A stretch of 64,000 bases of DNA from an uncultured Oscillospiraceae bacterium (GCA_900540865.1 UQHH01000010.1:5205-69204); one strand, 5' to 3'; counted from the stretch's first letter, positions 51,182 through 59,248 are shown. Program-made: numbers and translations. Notes: generated from the letters alone by a model not told the origin.

Positions 51182-52015
51182 TCACAGCTTGTCATCAGAA
51201 AGCCGTTTGTAAATATCGCCCTTTTTAAGCCCCGTTTCCTTTGCCGCGCGTTTTGACGCATCCGACATAGACAGGCCTTCGCCCGTATAGGAAAGCGCAA
51301 GCTCACAGGCTTCCTCCAAGGTGAAGGCCTTTTCACGCTCCTGCGCGGCGCCTTCGACCACGAGCACCAGCTCGCCCTTGAGGGTGTTTTCCGCATAGCG
51401 CCGCGACGCTTCGGAAAGCGTGGTGCGGATTACCTCTTCATGCACCTTTGTCAGCTCGCGCACGATTGACAGGTTTCTGTCGCCCAGCGCTTCGTATAAA
51501 TCGCGCAGCGTGTTCGCAAGCTTGTGCGGCGCCTCGTAAAATACCATGGTGCGTTTTTCATCTTTGATTTCCAGCAGGTGCGCGCGCCGGCTTTTTTTAT
51601 TCATGCTCAAAAAGCCCTCGAACGTAAACCGTCCCGTCGGAAGGCCGGAAAGCGCGAGCGCTGTAATGACGGCGCTCGGCCCAGGTACGGCGACCGCCGG
51701 TATTCCGCGCTGGGCGCACTGGCGCACGAGCTCCTCCCCAGGGTCGGAAATGGCGGGCATCCCCGCGTCGGTAACGAGCGCACAGCTTTCGCCTTCCTCC
51801 AGACGGGCGCAGATGATTTCACCGCGCTCGCGCTTATTATGTTCAAAATAGCTGACCATCGGTTTTTTAATATCAAAGCGGTTCAAAAGCTTGAGCGTTA
51901 CGCGCGTGTCCTCCGCCGCGATAAAGTCCACTTCCCGGAGCGTCTGCACGGCGCGCGGCGACAAATCCCCGAGGTTTCCAATCGGCGTACCGACCACATA
52001 TAAGGTTCCTGCCAT
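51182..52015 (-). CDS. rsmI: 16S rRNA C1402 2'-O-methyltransferase
   Basis: RsmI acts on the same nucleotide as RsmH, encoded 13 kb away. The 277-residue tetrapyrrole-methylase-fold protein starts MAGTLYVVGTPIGNLGDLSP, has AEDTRVTLKLLNRF, the VTDAGMPAISDPGEELVR loop and the PGPSAVITALALSGLPT motif. The ATG at 52015 follows GGAGGCGG. The usual upstream partner trmN6 is here separated by repeat copies C and D. Confidence 0.96.
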   Translation of the reverse strand: MAGTLYVVGTPIGNLGDLSPRAVQTLREVDFIAAEDTRVTLKLLNRFDIKKPMVSYFEHNKRERGEIICARLEEGESCALVTDAGMPAISDPGEELVRQCAQRGIPAVAVPGPSAVITALALSGLPTGRFTFEGFLSMNKKSRRAHLLEIKDEKRTMVFYEAPHKLANTLRDLYEALGDRNLSIVRELTKVHEEVIRTTLSEASRRYAENTLKGELVLVVEGAAQEREKAFTLEEACELALSYTGEGLSMSDASKRAAKETGLKKGDIYKRLSDDKL

Positions 52016-52055
52016 TCTTCCGCCTCCTTCTCCTTTAAATTTTGTAAGCAAAATT

Positions 52056-52305
52056 TACTTGTTTTTCTTGCTAAAACTTTCTATGCTATCTTTCCAAAAG
52101 GAAGAAACCGTTTTCGCCGGTTTCCTCCTTTTGGAATCTTCTTTCCGGCGACTTAAGGGAACCTGAAGAGTTCCCTTAAGAATCCTTCGGTGGTGCTGTA
52201 GGCTTTGTGGCCGCTCCTCGTTTTATGTGCGGGGTGTAGAAACGATAGTACGGGACCGCTGTGCGCCGCGCCTTCGCGCGGAGTACTTCGTGAGCGCTGT
52301 ACTTT
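52056..52305 (+). repeat. Structured repeat, copy C (forward)
   Basis: Same order of parts as copy A: lead GCTAAAACTTTCTATG; hairpin 1, AAAAGGAAGAAACCG-ttttcgc-CGGTTTCCTCCTTTT (52097-52134), a different sequence with the same fold; hairpin 2, CTTAAGGGAAC ... GTTCCCTTAAG; GCTCCTCGTTTTATGTGC; GATAGTACGGGACCGC; G/C stem GCCGCGCC-ttc-GCGCGGAGTAC; end GTACTTT. Confidence 0.88.
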
Positions 52306-52403
52306 GTAATGTTTTTGCCCCAAGGCTTAATATTAAAACAAATCTGCTGAAAGAGAAGCTTCTTGAAAACTTATAATATGACGCAGGAGTTAAAATCCAG
52401 TAT
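52306..52403. other. 98-bp spacer between repeat copies C and D
   Basis: A/T-rich sequence without ORF or clear motif. It corresponds in position to the 1-kb gene-bearing segment between copies A and B. Confidence 0.7.
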
Positions 52404-52690
52404 AAAGTACCGAACATAGGTAGTACTCCGCGCGAAGGCGCGGAGATGACACGTCCCGTAGTATCCAGCATATATCCCATACATAGAACGAGGAATGTTC
52501 ACGTTTTCTGCAAAACGGGGATTGTAAGGGGCGCAGCCCCTTGCTCGGCTGGAAAGGGTCAAGGGAAAACCTGCGACGAGGTTTTCCCTGTCGACGAAAA
52601 GGGTTTACAAAAGGGAAAAACAGCGAATTGTTTTTCCCTTTTGATGGAACATAGAAAGTTTTATCGAGAAAAACAAGTAGCAGAATGCTG
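52404..52690 (-). repeat. Structured repeat, copy D (reverse, divergent)
   Basis: On the minus strand: CTACTTGTTTTTCTCG then ATAAAACTTTCTATG; hairpin 1, AAAAGGGAAAAACA-attcgc-TGTTTTTCCCTTTT; hairpin 2, AGGGAAAACC-tcgtcgca-GGTTTTCCCT; an extra AAGGGGC-tgc-GCCCCTT; CCTCGTTCTATGT; GATACTACGGGACG; G/C stem CTCCGCGCC-ttc-GCGCGGAG; end GGTACTTT. The order is kept while all hairpin stems have changed in a compensating way. Confidence 0.82.
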
Positions 52691-52735
52691 AATTTAAAAA
52701 TATCAAATGGTACGTTTTAAATTTAGGCGCGGAGA

Positions 52736-53479
52736 TTATAAATGCCCACATTTATAATCTCCATAAATACGGAGCATTTCCCGCGAAAAGCCGCCCGTTT
52801 CATCCTCAATCATGAGCGCCGGCTCAACCACAAGCCCGCCGGGGCGCGCGCCGCGCTTTGCCTCAATCAGCACGAGCTTCGGCGCCTTTTCAGGGCGCTG
52901 CTGCACCATGCGCAGGCGCTTCGGCTCCAGGCCCGATTTGCGCAGCGTATTCATAATATCGCAAAGGCGTTCCGGGCGCTGGCACATACAAAACCGGCCG
53001 CCGAAGCGCAGCAGGCCTGAAGCTGCTTTCGAAATGTCCTCCAGGGTGCACATGCATTCATGGCGCGCAAGCCTTTGCGCCTCCCGCGGGTTTTGCAGGC
53101 CGCTTCCCAGCATTTTATAGGGTGGGTTGCAGGCGGCTAAATCGTAAGCGCCAAAGGGCAGCTTTCCTTTTAGGCAGCGCAGGTCCAATTGATGTACCGT
53201 AATGGTTTTTTCAAAACCGTTGAGCGCAGCCGAACGGATAAGCATGTCCGCCGCGTCGCTTTGCAGCTCCACTGCGTCAATATGCTTTGGCATGCCCGAT
53301 TTGCTCCAGATGAGCGGGATAGCCCCGCAGCCTGAGCCAAGCTCTATGGCCGTTTCATTCTTTTTTGGCGCGGCGAAATGGGCGAGCAAAACCGTGTCGG
53401 TCGTAAAGCGGTGCTGTTGTGAAACAATCACGCGCACACCGCCGCCGAGCGGCTCGAGCCGTTCCCCATCCTTAAGCAT
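52736..53479 (-). CDS. trmN6: tRNA1(Val) A37 N6-methyltransferase-like
   Basis: A 247-residue SAM enzyme of the YfiC/YabB group. It starts MLKDGERLEPLGGGVRVIVS, has FTTDTVLLAHFA, the SAM loop ELGSGCGAIPL and the catalytic NPPYK of adenine-N6 methylases. The ATG at 53479 follows GGGGAGG. Gene order holB-ricT-trmN6-rsmI matches Bacillus, apart from the missing yabA, the added ferredoxin and the inserted repeats. Confidence 0.92.
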   Translation of the reverse strand: MLKDGERLEPLGGGVRVIVSQQHRFTTDTVLLAHFAAPKKNETAIELGSGCGAIPLIWSKSGMPKHIDAVELQSDAADMLIRSAALNGFEKTITVHQLDLRCLKGKLPFGAYDLAACNPPYKMLGSGLQNPREAQRLARHECMCTLEDISKAASGLLRFGGRFCMCQRPERLCDIMNTLRKSGLEPKRLRMVQQRPEKAPKLVLIEAKRGARPGGLVVEPALMIEDETGGFSREMLRIYGDYKCGHL

Positions 53480-53515
53480 AAAAGAGCGCCTCCCCTCATG
53501 TAAACACCGAAACTT

Positions 53516-53557
53516 TGGCAAAAAAACAACGACAGAGAAATTCCCCTGCCGTTTATT
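53516..53557 (-). terminator. Terminator after the ferredoxin gene
   Basis: Minus strand AACGGCAGgGGAatttcTCTGtCGTT followed by GTTTTTTT, 20 bases after the ferredoxin stop. Confidence 0.7.
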
Positions 53558-53575
53558 TTTTCTGTTGTGATGAAA

Positions 53576-53746
53576 TTACTCCTGGTTCGGAGCGCCGACG
53601 GGGCAAGTATCTGCGCAAGCACCGCACTCTGTGCAAGTGTCAGGGTCGATTACGTATTTGCCGTCTCCCTCCGTAATTGCGCCTACAGGACACTCTGCCT
53701 CGCAAGCACCGCAGGAAATGCAGTCATCGTTAATTGTATATGCCAT
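53576..53746 (-). CDS. Small 2[4Fe-4S] ferredoxin, 56 aa
   Basis: A clostridial-type ferredoxin. Two classic cluster motifs are present: CISCGACEAECPVGAI and CTECGACADTCPVGAP (CxxCxxCxxxCP twice), each closing the other's [4Fe-4S] cluster. The full protein is MAYTINDDC... with 56 residues, the standard size. The ribosome site is AAAGGAGGTG, close to perfect, so expression should be high. It lies between ricT and trmN6 in the position of yabA and has its own terminator, and would serve as a general electron carrier. Confidence 0.96.
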   Translation of the reverse strand: MAYTINDDCISCGACEAECPVGAITEGDGKYVIDPDTCTECGACADTCPVGAPNQE

Positions 53747-53849
53747 GGGGGAACACCTCCTTTAAAATTACATGTCTATTGTAGCATTGATTTTAAAAAA
53801 AGCAACGGTTTTGCTGAAAAAAGTAATATTTACATGTCCTGCATAAAAT

Positions 53850-54713
53850 TTATTCAAGACCTTTAAGCTCTTCTATTTCTTTTTTATCGAGCCGAATCTG
53901 CGCGTCCTTTAATACCTTGACTTCCTTGACCTTAAAGGTCTGCGGCGCGGCCTCGGGCGCGCGGTCCATGCGGACCTTTAAAACGCCGGTAAGAAGGTTC
54001 TGGTCTACGACGACGCCCTTGCCTTCCGGCGTATTGACGATTGCGCCGAGCTTCGGCGTGGTGCGCAGCAAATCGGCGTAGGCCTCCTGCTCATACTTTA
54101 AGCAGCACATCAGCCTGCCGCACGTACCTGATATTTTCACTGGGCTTAAGGAAAGGCCCTGCTCCTTTGCCATTTTAATGGAAACAGGCTGGAATTCCCC
54201 CAGGAAGGTGGAGCAGCAAAACGGCTTGCCGCAGATTCCTAATCCGCCGAGCATTTTTGCCTCGTCGCGCACGCCGATTTGGCGCAGCTCAATCCTTGTA
54301 CGGAACACGCTTGCCAAATCCTTTACGAGTGCGCGGAAATCGACCCTGCCGTCAGCCGTAAAATAGAACAGGATTTTGCTGTTGTCAAACGTATACTCCA
54401 CGTCGACGAGCTTCATCTCAAGCTTATGGGAGGCAATTTTCTTTTCACAGATGGAAAAGGCTTCCTTCTCCCTGCGCCTGTTTTCTTCTACGCGCTTCAA
54501 ATCCTCGCTTGTCGCCTTGCGGATGAGCTTTTTCAGCGGATGGACGATTTCCTCGTCAGGGATTTCGCGGTTTTCCGTCGCGACAAAACCGCATTCCACA
54601 CCGCGCGCCGTTTCCACGATAACCGGCTCGCCTTCCTTTAATTCCGTATGGTCAGGGTCGAAGAAATAAACCTTCCCGACCTCTTTAAAACGTACGCCGA
54701 TAACCTCTGCCAT
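53850..54713 (-). CDS. ricT: PSP1-domain protein RicT (YaaT)
   Basis: A 287-residue PSP1 protein. RicT works with RicA and RicF on RNase Y-dependent mRNA processing and affects competence, sporulation and biofilm. It starts VIGVRFKEVGKVYFFDP and has the conserved cysteines in GLGICGKPFCCSTFLGEF and SGTCGRLMCCLKYE that bind the Fe-S clusters of the complex. It lies 47 bases after holB, as in Bacillus. Confidence 0.95.
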   Translation of the reverse strand: MAEVIGVRFKEVGKVYFFDPDHTELKEGEPVIVETARGVECGFVATENREIPDEEIVHPLKKLIRKATSEDLKRVEENRRREKEAFSICEKKIASHKLEMKLVDVEYTFDNSKILFYFTADGRVDFRALVKDLASVFRTRIELRQIGVRDEAKMLGGLGICGKPFCCSTFLGEFQPVSIKMAKEQGLSLSPVKISGTCGRLMCCLKYEQEAYADLLRTTPKLGAIVNTPEGKGVVVDQNLLTGVLKVRMDRAPEAAPQTFKVKEVKVLKDAQIRLDKKEIEELKGLE

Positions 54714-54760
54714 AAAAACCTCCTGTATGCGGTATTACCGCTTCTTTCTATATAAAAGCT

Positions 54761-55633
54761 TTATTTATATTTTTGCTCACGCAGGGCGCTTGACAGCCAT
54801 GCGGTAAAAAGCGTCATATTCACGTTGCGCTCAAGCCTAATACGCGCCTGCCCCAAAAGCTCAAGGGTGCCGAGCAATCCCTGCGGCCTTAACGAGCGTG
54901 ACAGCTCTCGCGCCAAATCGGACGCCTCTTCGTTTTGCCGGTAGCGAAATGCGAGCGCTTCCCTCGCTATACCGGAAAAACGGGCCAGCGTTTCCTTTGC
55001 AAGCTGCTTGTCCGTAAGCGCGGCGGCAGCCCTAAGAAGCTCTGTTTCCTTTTTTGCGCATAAAGCGCTGGCAAGCTGCACGGCCTGCTCTCCTGCCTTA
55101 CCTTCCGCCGCGGACGGCTTATCCTCTTCTTTGTCCAGGATAAACACCGTCACGCGCGACCGTATGGTTTGTAAAAGGTTCTGTGCGTTTTCGCAGGTGA
55201 GAAGGAACAGGATATTCTGAGGCGGCTCCTCGAGCACCTTTAAAAAAGCGTTCTGCGCGGGGGCAAGCATTTTATCCGCGTCCGGCAGTACATAAACCTT
55301 CGTGCGCGCTTCGTTCGGGATGATATACGCGTCCGCACAGATTTTGCGGATTTCATCGACCGGAATTGCCTGCGTCTTACCCGCGCCCTGCGCGGTGTAA
55401 ACGTCCGGGTGTGTTCCGGCCTGAACCTTTACACAGCCCGGACAGCTTGCGCACGGCCTGTCGCCCGCTGTGCCGCAGACAGCGAAACGGGTCAGGAATT
55501 GTGCGCAGGCCTCCCGCTTTTCACGGCCAGCGCTTTGCAGTACGACCGCGTGTGGGAGGCGTTCGTTTTGAAGGATGGTAAGGAGCTCCTCGGGCAGGGA
55601 AAAGCCCTCGGGCAAGCATACCTGCGCCATCAT
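54761..55633 (-). CDS. holB: DNA polymerase III delta-prime subunit
   Basis: A 290-residue clamp-loader subunit. It shows the degenerate P-loop expected for delta-prime (LQSAGREKREACAQFL), a zinc module (CGTAGDRPCASCPGCVKV), the sensor-type segment YVLPDADKMLAPAQNAFLKV with LEEPP after it, and ENAQNLLQTIRSR. Two adjacent ATGs (55633, 55630) follow AAAGGGGG; either may be used. It starts the operon with ricT. Confidence 0.93.
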   Translation of the reverse strand: MMAQVCLPEGFSLPEELLTILQNERLPHAVVLQSAGREKREACAQFLTRFAVCGTAGDRPCASCPGCVKVQAGTHPDVYTAQGAGKTQAIPVDEIRKICADAYIIPNEARTKVYVLPDADKMLAPAQNAFLKVLEEPPQNILFLLTCENAQNLLQTIRSRVTVFILDKEEDKPSAAEGKAGEQAVQLASALCAKKETELLRAAAALTDKQLAKETLARFSGIAREALAFRYRQNEEASDLARELSRSLRPQGLLGTLELLGQARIRLERNVNMTLFTAWLSSALREQKYK

Positions 55634-55929
55634 GAAGCCCCCTTTCCGCTATAATTAAAATCATATTACCATTTTTCAAGAAAAAAAGCAAATGGAATAC
55701 ATGTACAAAAATGTGTAAAACCGCCTAGATTCAGGAAAACCGCTTCTTTTATTATTAGGAAAAATCTACAAAAGTTTACGTATTAAAATATTTTTACACT
55801 TTTTTAATGACTTCAAGATTTTTCTGTGTTATAATTACAGATAATTTGGGCATCACAAGGTTATATTGTATATTTCCAATAGTTTTTACTATTTGTTAAT
55901 TTTTTAACTTTCAGGAAGGTGAATTAGCG
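55634..55929. other. Divergent promoter region between holB and phoH
   Basis: About 295 A/T-rich bases with no ORF. They contain the phoH promoter TGACTT-N16-TATAAT (55808-55835). No clear holB promoter was found by eye. Confidence 0.5.
55808..55835 (+). promoter_or_regulatory. Sigma-A-type promoter of phoH-recO block
   Basis: TGACTT, 16 bases, TATAAT (55830-55835), about 95 bases before the presumed start of phoH. Confidence 0.6.
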
Positions 55930-56898
55930 CTGGAACAAATTGTAAATATAGACCGTATGGAACACGCCATGGCGCTGTTCGGCAGCTTTGACGAGAATAT
56001 CAAGCTGATTGAAAATGAATATGCCGTCGGCGTGATAGGCAGGGGCTCCGACCTGAAAATTACGGGCGAGCCGGAGGCGGTTACAAAGGCCGCGAAGGTA
56101 ATAGACAGCCTGCTAAAGCTTGTAAACCGCGGAGAAAGCCTGAGCGAGCAGAACGTCCGTTACTGCATGTCGCTTGTAAACGACGGCACCGAGGAAAAAA
56201 TTGAGCAGCTCGCGGGGGATTGCATCTGTATTACCTCCAAGGGCAAGCCGGTAAAGCCTAAAACGCTCGGGCAGAAGCAGTACTGCAACGCTATACGGGA
56301 CAATACGATTACCATCGGCGTAGGCCCTGCCGGAACAGGCAAGACGTATCTGGCGGTCGCCATGGCCGTTACCGCGTTCCGTTCCAGGCAGGTCAACCGC
56401 ATCATACTGACGAGGCCGGCTGTAGAGGCCGGAGAGAAGCTCGGCTTCCTTCCCGGCGATTTGCAGAGCAAGGTCGACCCGTACCTGCGCCCCCTGTACG
56501 ACGCGCTGTTCGATATGCTCGGCGCTGAAACGTACCAGAAATACGTGGAGCGCGGCAATATTGAGGTGGCGCCACTTGCGTATATGCGTGGACGCACGCT
56601 CGACGACAGCTTTATCATCCTCGACGAGGCGCAGAACACCACCGGGGAGCAGATGAAGATGTTTTTGACGAGGCTCGGTTTTAACTCCAAAATGGTCATT
56701 ACCGGCGATATTACCCAGATTGACCTGCCGTCCGGATGCCGTTCAGGCCTGAAGGAATGCGTCAGGATATTAAAAAATGTAAAAGATATTGCCCACGTCG
56801 CCTTCAGTGAGAAGGACGTGGTCCGCCATAAGCTGGTGCAGGAAATCATCAAGGCTTATGAGAAAAACGAGGAGGTCAAGCGAAACAGAAATGGATAA
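55930..56898 (+). CDS. phoH: PhoH-like ATPase (YbeZ/PhoL type), probable CTG start
   Basis: A PhoH-family P-loop NTPase with GPAGTGKTYLAVAMAV (Walker A), FIILDEAQNTTGEQMKMFL (Walker B) and TRPAVEAGEKLGFLPGDL. It acts with YbeY in rRNA/ribosome quality control. The first ATG (55957) has no ribosome site, but the frame continues upstream as LEQIVNIDRMEHAMALFG, which matches the usual family N-terminus, back to a CTG at 55930 that lies eight bases after AGGAAGGTG. No ATG, GTG or TTG is in frame there, so a CTG start (322 residues) is likely. It overlaps ybeY by eight bases. Confidence 0.92.
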   Translation: MEQIVNIDRMEHAMALFGSFDENIKLIENEYAVGVIGRGSDLKITGEPEAVTKAAKVIDSLLKLVNRGESLSEQNVRYCMSLVNDGTEEKIEQLAGDCICITSKGKPVKPKTLGQKQYCNAIRDNTITIGVGPAGTGKTYLAVAMAVTAFRSRQVNRIILTRPAVEAGEKLGFLPGDLQSKVDPYLRPLYDALFDMLGAETYQKYVERGNIEVAPLAYMRGRTLDDSFIILDEAQNTTGEQMKMFLTRLGFNSKMVITGDITQIDLPSGCRSGLKECVRILKNVKDIAHVAFSEKDVVRHKLVQEIIKAYEKNEEVKRNRNG

Positions 56899-57388
56899 GA
56901 TAAGAGTCATTATAACAAACAAACAAAAAGAAATTAAAATTCCCACGGGGCTGCGCATGCTTGTGCGCCGCTGCTGTAACGCCGTGCTGCGCATGGAGGA
57001 TTTCAAGGGCTCCGCAGAAATCAGCGTGACCTTTGTAAACAACGCGCAAATCAAGGATTATAACAAGCAGTACCGCGACAAGGATATGGTAACGGACGTG
57101 CTTTCGTTCGGCATGGGCGAAAACGGAGTTTATGACATCGACCCCGATACTGGCGCGCAGATTCTGGGCGACGTCGTCATTTCCATGGAAAAGGCGCAGG
57201 AGCAGGCGCTGCGGTTCGACCACAGCCTCCAGCGGGAGGTCGGCTATCTGACCGCGCACAGCGTACTGCACCTGCTCGGCTATGACCATGAGGATAACCT
57301 GGAACGGGTACATATGAGGGAAAAGGAAGAGTATATCATGGACCAGCTCGGGCTGCCCGCTTCCTCGAGCTATATCATCAACGAGTAA
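56891..57388 (+). CDS. ybeY: Endoribonuclease / rRNA maturation factor
   Basis: YbeY is a zinc enzyme for 16S rRNA 3'-end processing. The 165-residue protein has TDVLSFGMGE, LGDVVISMEKA and the zinc motif HSVLHLLGYDH (three His). The ATG at 56891 overlaps the end of phoH. In Bacillus the pgpH gene lies between phoH and ybeY; here it is absent, leaving the two directly coupled. Confidence 0.96.
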   Translation: MDKIRVIITNKQKEIKIPTGLRMLVRRCCNAVLRMEDFKGSAEISVTFVNNAQIKDYNKQYRDKDMVTDVLSFGMGENGVYDIDPDTGAQILGDVVISMEKAQEQALRFDHSLQREVGYLTAHSVLHLLGYDHEDNLERVHMREKEEYIMDQLGLPASSSYIINE

Positions 57389-57900
57389 TGGACTTTTTTC
57401 GCTCCTTCCGTTACGCAATCCGCGGCATTGCGGCAGGAATCAAATCGGAGCGCAATATGCGCATCCATATCGTCGTGACGCTATATATGCTGGCGCTCGG
57501 AGCCTTTTTCGGGCTGCCCGCGGAGCGCTGGGCGCTGCTGCTGCTTACCATCGGCAGCGTGATGTCGGCGGAGCTCGTCAATACGGCAGTGGAAAAAATC
57601 AGCGACGCCGTAACAAAGGAATACCATCCGCTGATTAAGCTTGCAAAGGACGTGGCCGCGGGCGCAGTTCTCGTGACCGCTATCATCGCGGCTGTCATCG
57701 GCGCGCTGATATTCTGGCAGCCGGACAAGCTGTGGGCGCTTGTCAATTTCCTTTGCGGTGACCCGGCAATCTTTACGCTGTTTATTCTGACGGTGCTTGT
57801 TGCGATATTATTTATTGTCATCGGCCCCTCCGCTATGGCGGAAAACGCGAAATCCCTGTTCCACAGGGAGGATGACAATGATGACGGCGGGAATCGATAA
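57388..57900 (+). CDS. dgkA: Diacylglycerol kinase-family protein (undecaprenol kinase)
   Basis: A 170-residue membrane protein. Residues 1-112 are the DgkA fold: RNMRIHIVVTLYMLALGAFF, the catalytic and ATP segment ELVNTAVEKISDAVT, then HPLIKLAKDVAAGAVL. In Gram-positives this enzyme phosphorylates undecaprenol, the lipid carrier for cell-wall synthesis. After it come about 50 extra residues with one more hydrophobic helix (AIFTLFILTVLVAILFIVIG) and an acidic tail, so it is longer than the usual 120-130. The start overlaps the ybeY stop by one base. Confidence 0.92.
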   Translation: MDFFRSFRYAIRGIAAGIKSERNMRIHIVVTLYMLALGAFFGLPAERWALLLLTIGSVMSAELVNTAVEKISDAVTKEYHPLIKLAKDVAAGAVLVTAIIAAVIGALIFWQPDKLWALVNFLCGDPAIFTLFILTVLVAILFIVIGPSAMAENAKSLFHREDDNDDGGNR

Positions 57901-57967
57901 ATCAGCTACCATTGGAAACGATACGGACAGGCGGAGGGATCGGCTCTCCGCCTTTTTCAAATTTTAG
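57878..57967 (+). CDS. Possible 29-aa leader peptide between dgkA and era
   Basis: ATGATGACGGCG follows GGGAGG by six bases, and the frame runs for 29 codons through DTDRRRDRLSAFF to a TAG. It overlaps the dgkA end. Its 3' half lies inside the terminator hairpin at 57931-57958, so translation would affect the hairpin, as in attenuators. No family is known; it may be chance. Confidence 0.3.
   Translation: MMTAGIDKSATIGNDTDRRRDRLSAFFKF
57930..57958 (+). terminator. Terminator/attenuator between dgkA and era
   Basis: AGGCGGAG-ggatcgg-CTCTCCGCCT followed by TTTT, inside an otherwise continuous gene block. Confidence 0.7.
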
Positions 57968-57992
57968 GCCGCAGCGCCATGGAGGTACCTTT

Positions 57993-58928
57993 TTGAACCA
58001 ACTGATAAAACAGCAAAATACAACTGATAAAACGGCGTTTGTCGCGATAGTCGGCAGGCCGAACGTCGGCAAATCTTCGCTTTTAAACCAGCTGCTCGGG
58101 CAGAAAATAGCCATTGTGTCGAGCAAGCCGCAGACGACGCGCACGCGCATTATGGGCGTGCTGACAGAAGAGGAAACACAGCTTGTCTTTATCGACACGC
58201 CCGGCATGCACAAGCCGCGTACGGAGCTCGGCAGCTATATGGTGCGTTCCGTCAACGAATCGGTATCCGGCGTGGACGCGTGCCTGCTCGTGGCGGAGGC
58301 GGGGTACGACCCGTCGCAGACGGAGCTTATGCTTATCGAAAAATTTAAAAAGCTCGGCCTTCCCGCAGTGCTGGCGCTCAATAAAATTGACTTGCTGAAA
58401 AACAAGGAAGAAATGATGGAGCGTATTCTCCATTACAGCAAGGAATTCGATTTTGAAGCAATCGTCCCGGTCTGCGCGCAGGACGGCAGGGGCGTGGACG
58501 AGCTCAAGGCGGAGTTGAAAAAGCTCTCGCAGCCCGGCGGCCACATGTTTGACGACGACACGCTGACCGACCAGCCGGAGCGTGTGCTTGCGGGCGAAAT
58601 CATCCGCGAAAAGCTGCTGCGCCTGCTCGACAAGGAAATCCCGCACGGCACGGCGGTGGTCGTGGAAAAAATGAAAACGCGCCCGGACGGTTCCGGAATC
58701 GTAGACCTGGACGCAACCATTTACTGCGAGCGCGACAGCCATAAGGGAATCATAATCGGCAAGGGCGGCGCCATGCTCAAAAAGGTCGGCTCCTTTGCAA
58801 GACAGGACATGGAACGGTTTTTTGATTGTAAAATCAACCTGACCCTTTGGGTCAAGGTCAAGGAGGACTGGCGCAACCGGCAGGGCCTCCTGCGCTCACT
58901 TGGTTACGACGGCTCGAATTTTGACTAA
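57993..58928 (+). CDS. era: GTPase Era
   Basis: Era checks 16S rRNA 3' ends during 30S assembly. The 311-residue protein has G1 GRPNVGKSS, G3 DTPG, G4 NKID and a C-terminal KH domain (GKGGAMLKKVGSFARQDMER). The start is a TTG at 57993, eight bases after GGAGG; upstream TTG codons lack a site. The order ybeY-dgkA-era-yqzL-recO is that of Bacillus, without cdd. Confidence 0.97.
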   Translation: MNQLIKQQNTTDKTAFVAIVGRPNVGKSSLLNQLLGQKIAIVSSKPQTTRTRIMGVLTEEETQLVFIDTPGMHKPRTELGSYMVRSVNESVSGVDACLLVAEAGYDPSQTELMLIEKFKKLGLPAVLALNKIDLLKNKEEMMERILHYSKEFDFEAIVPVCAQDGRGVDELKAELKKLSQPGGHMFDDDTLTDQPERVLAGEIIREKLLRLLDKEIPHGTAVVVEKMKTRPDGSGIVDLDATIYCERDSHKGIIIGKGGAMLKKVGSFARQDMERFFDCKINLTLWVKVKEDWRNRQGLLRSLGYDGSNFD

Positions 58929-59065
58929 ACGCGCCAAACAAAAAAGGAAAAAATTAACTTAATTTTGTTCTACAATTTACACGCTATATCACCATTGTGC
59001 GTGAGTATACTGTTAATAGGGACGAAAAAACGTCCGCTTTATTAACGGTTAAGGGTGTGTAAGAT

Positions 59066-59248
59066 ATGGACGAAACGGATGCCTGGACGGCTTTTTTACA
59101 AACCGGGAGCGTTCTCGACTATTTAACGTATACAACGATTAAAAACGAAGGAGAACAGCCCGGCGCCGGCATCGCGCAGGAGGCCGCGCATGAGAATTTC
59201 GACGGATGGTCTGATACTCAGGGAACAGAATATCGGGGAGCAGAATAG
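59066..59248 (+). CDS. YqzL-like small protein, 60 aa
   Basis: The N-terminal part DAWTAFLQTGSVLDYLTYTT matches the YqzL pattern (WxxFxxTGxVxxYLxY), and the gene lies between era and recO as yqzL does. B. subtilis YqzL has 47 residues; here the frame runs on for 60 and overlaps recO by 59 bases, where its sequence is set by the recO frame. Function unknown in all relatives. The ribosome site (TAAGGGTG) is only fair. Confidence 0.7.
   Translation: MDETDAWTAFLQTGSVLDYLTYTTIKNEGEQPGAGIAQEAAHENFDGWSDTQGTEYRGAE

Noticed and set aside
45793..52690. Insertion sequence or phage remnant
   Set aside because: No transposase, integrase or target-site duplication is visible at the structured repeats.
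56160..56852. 230-residue minus-strand frame opposite phoH
   Set aside because: Ser/Pro-rich shadow of a strongly conserved gene.
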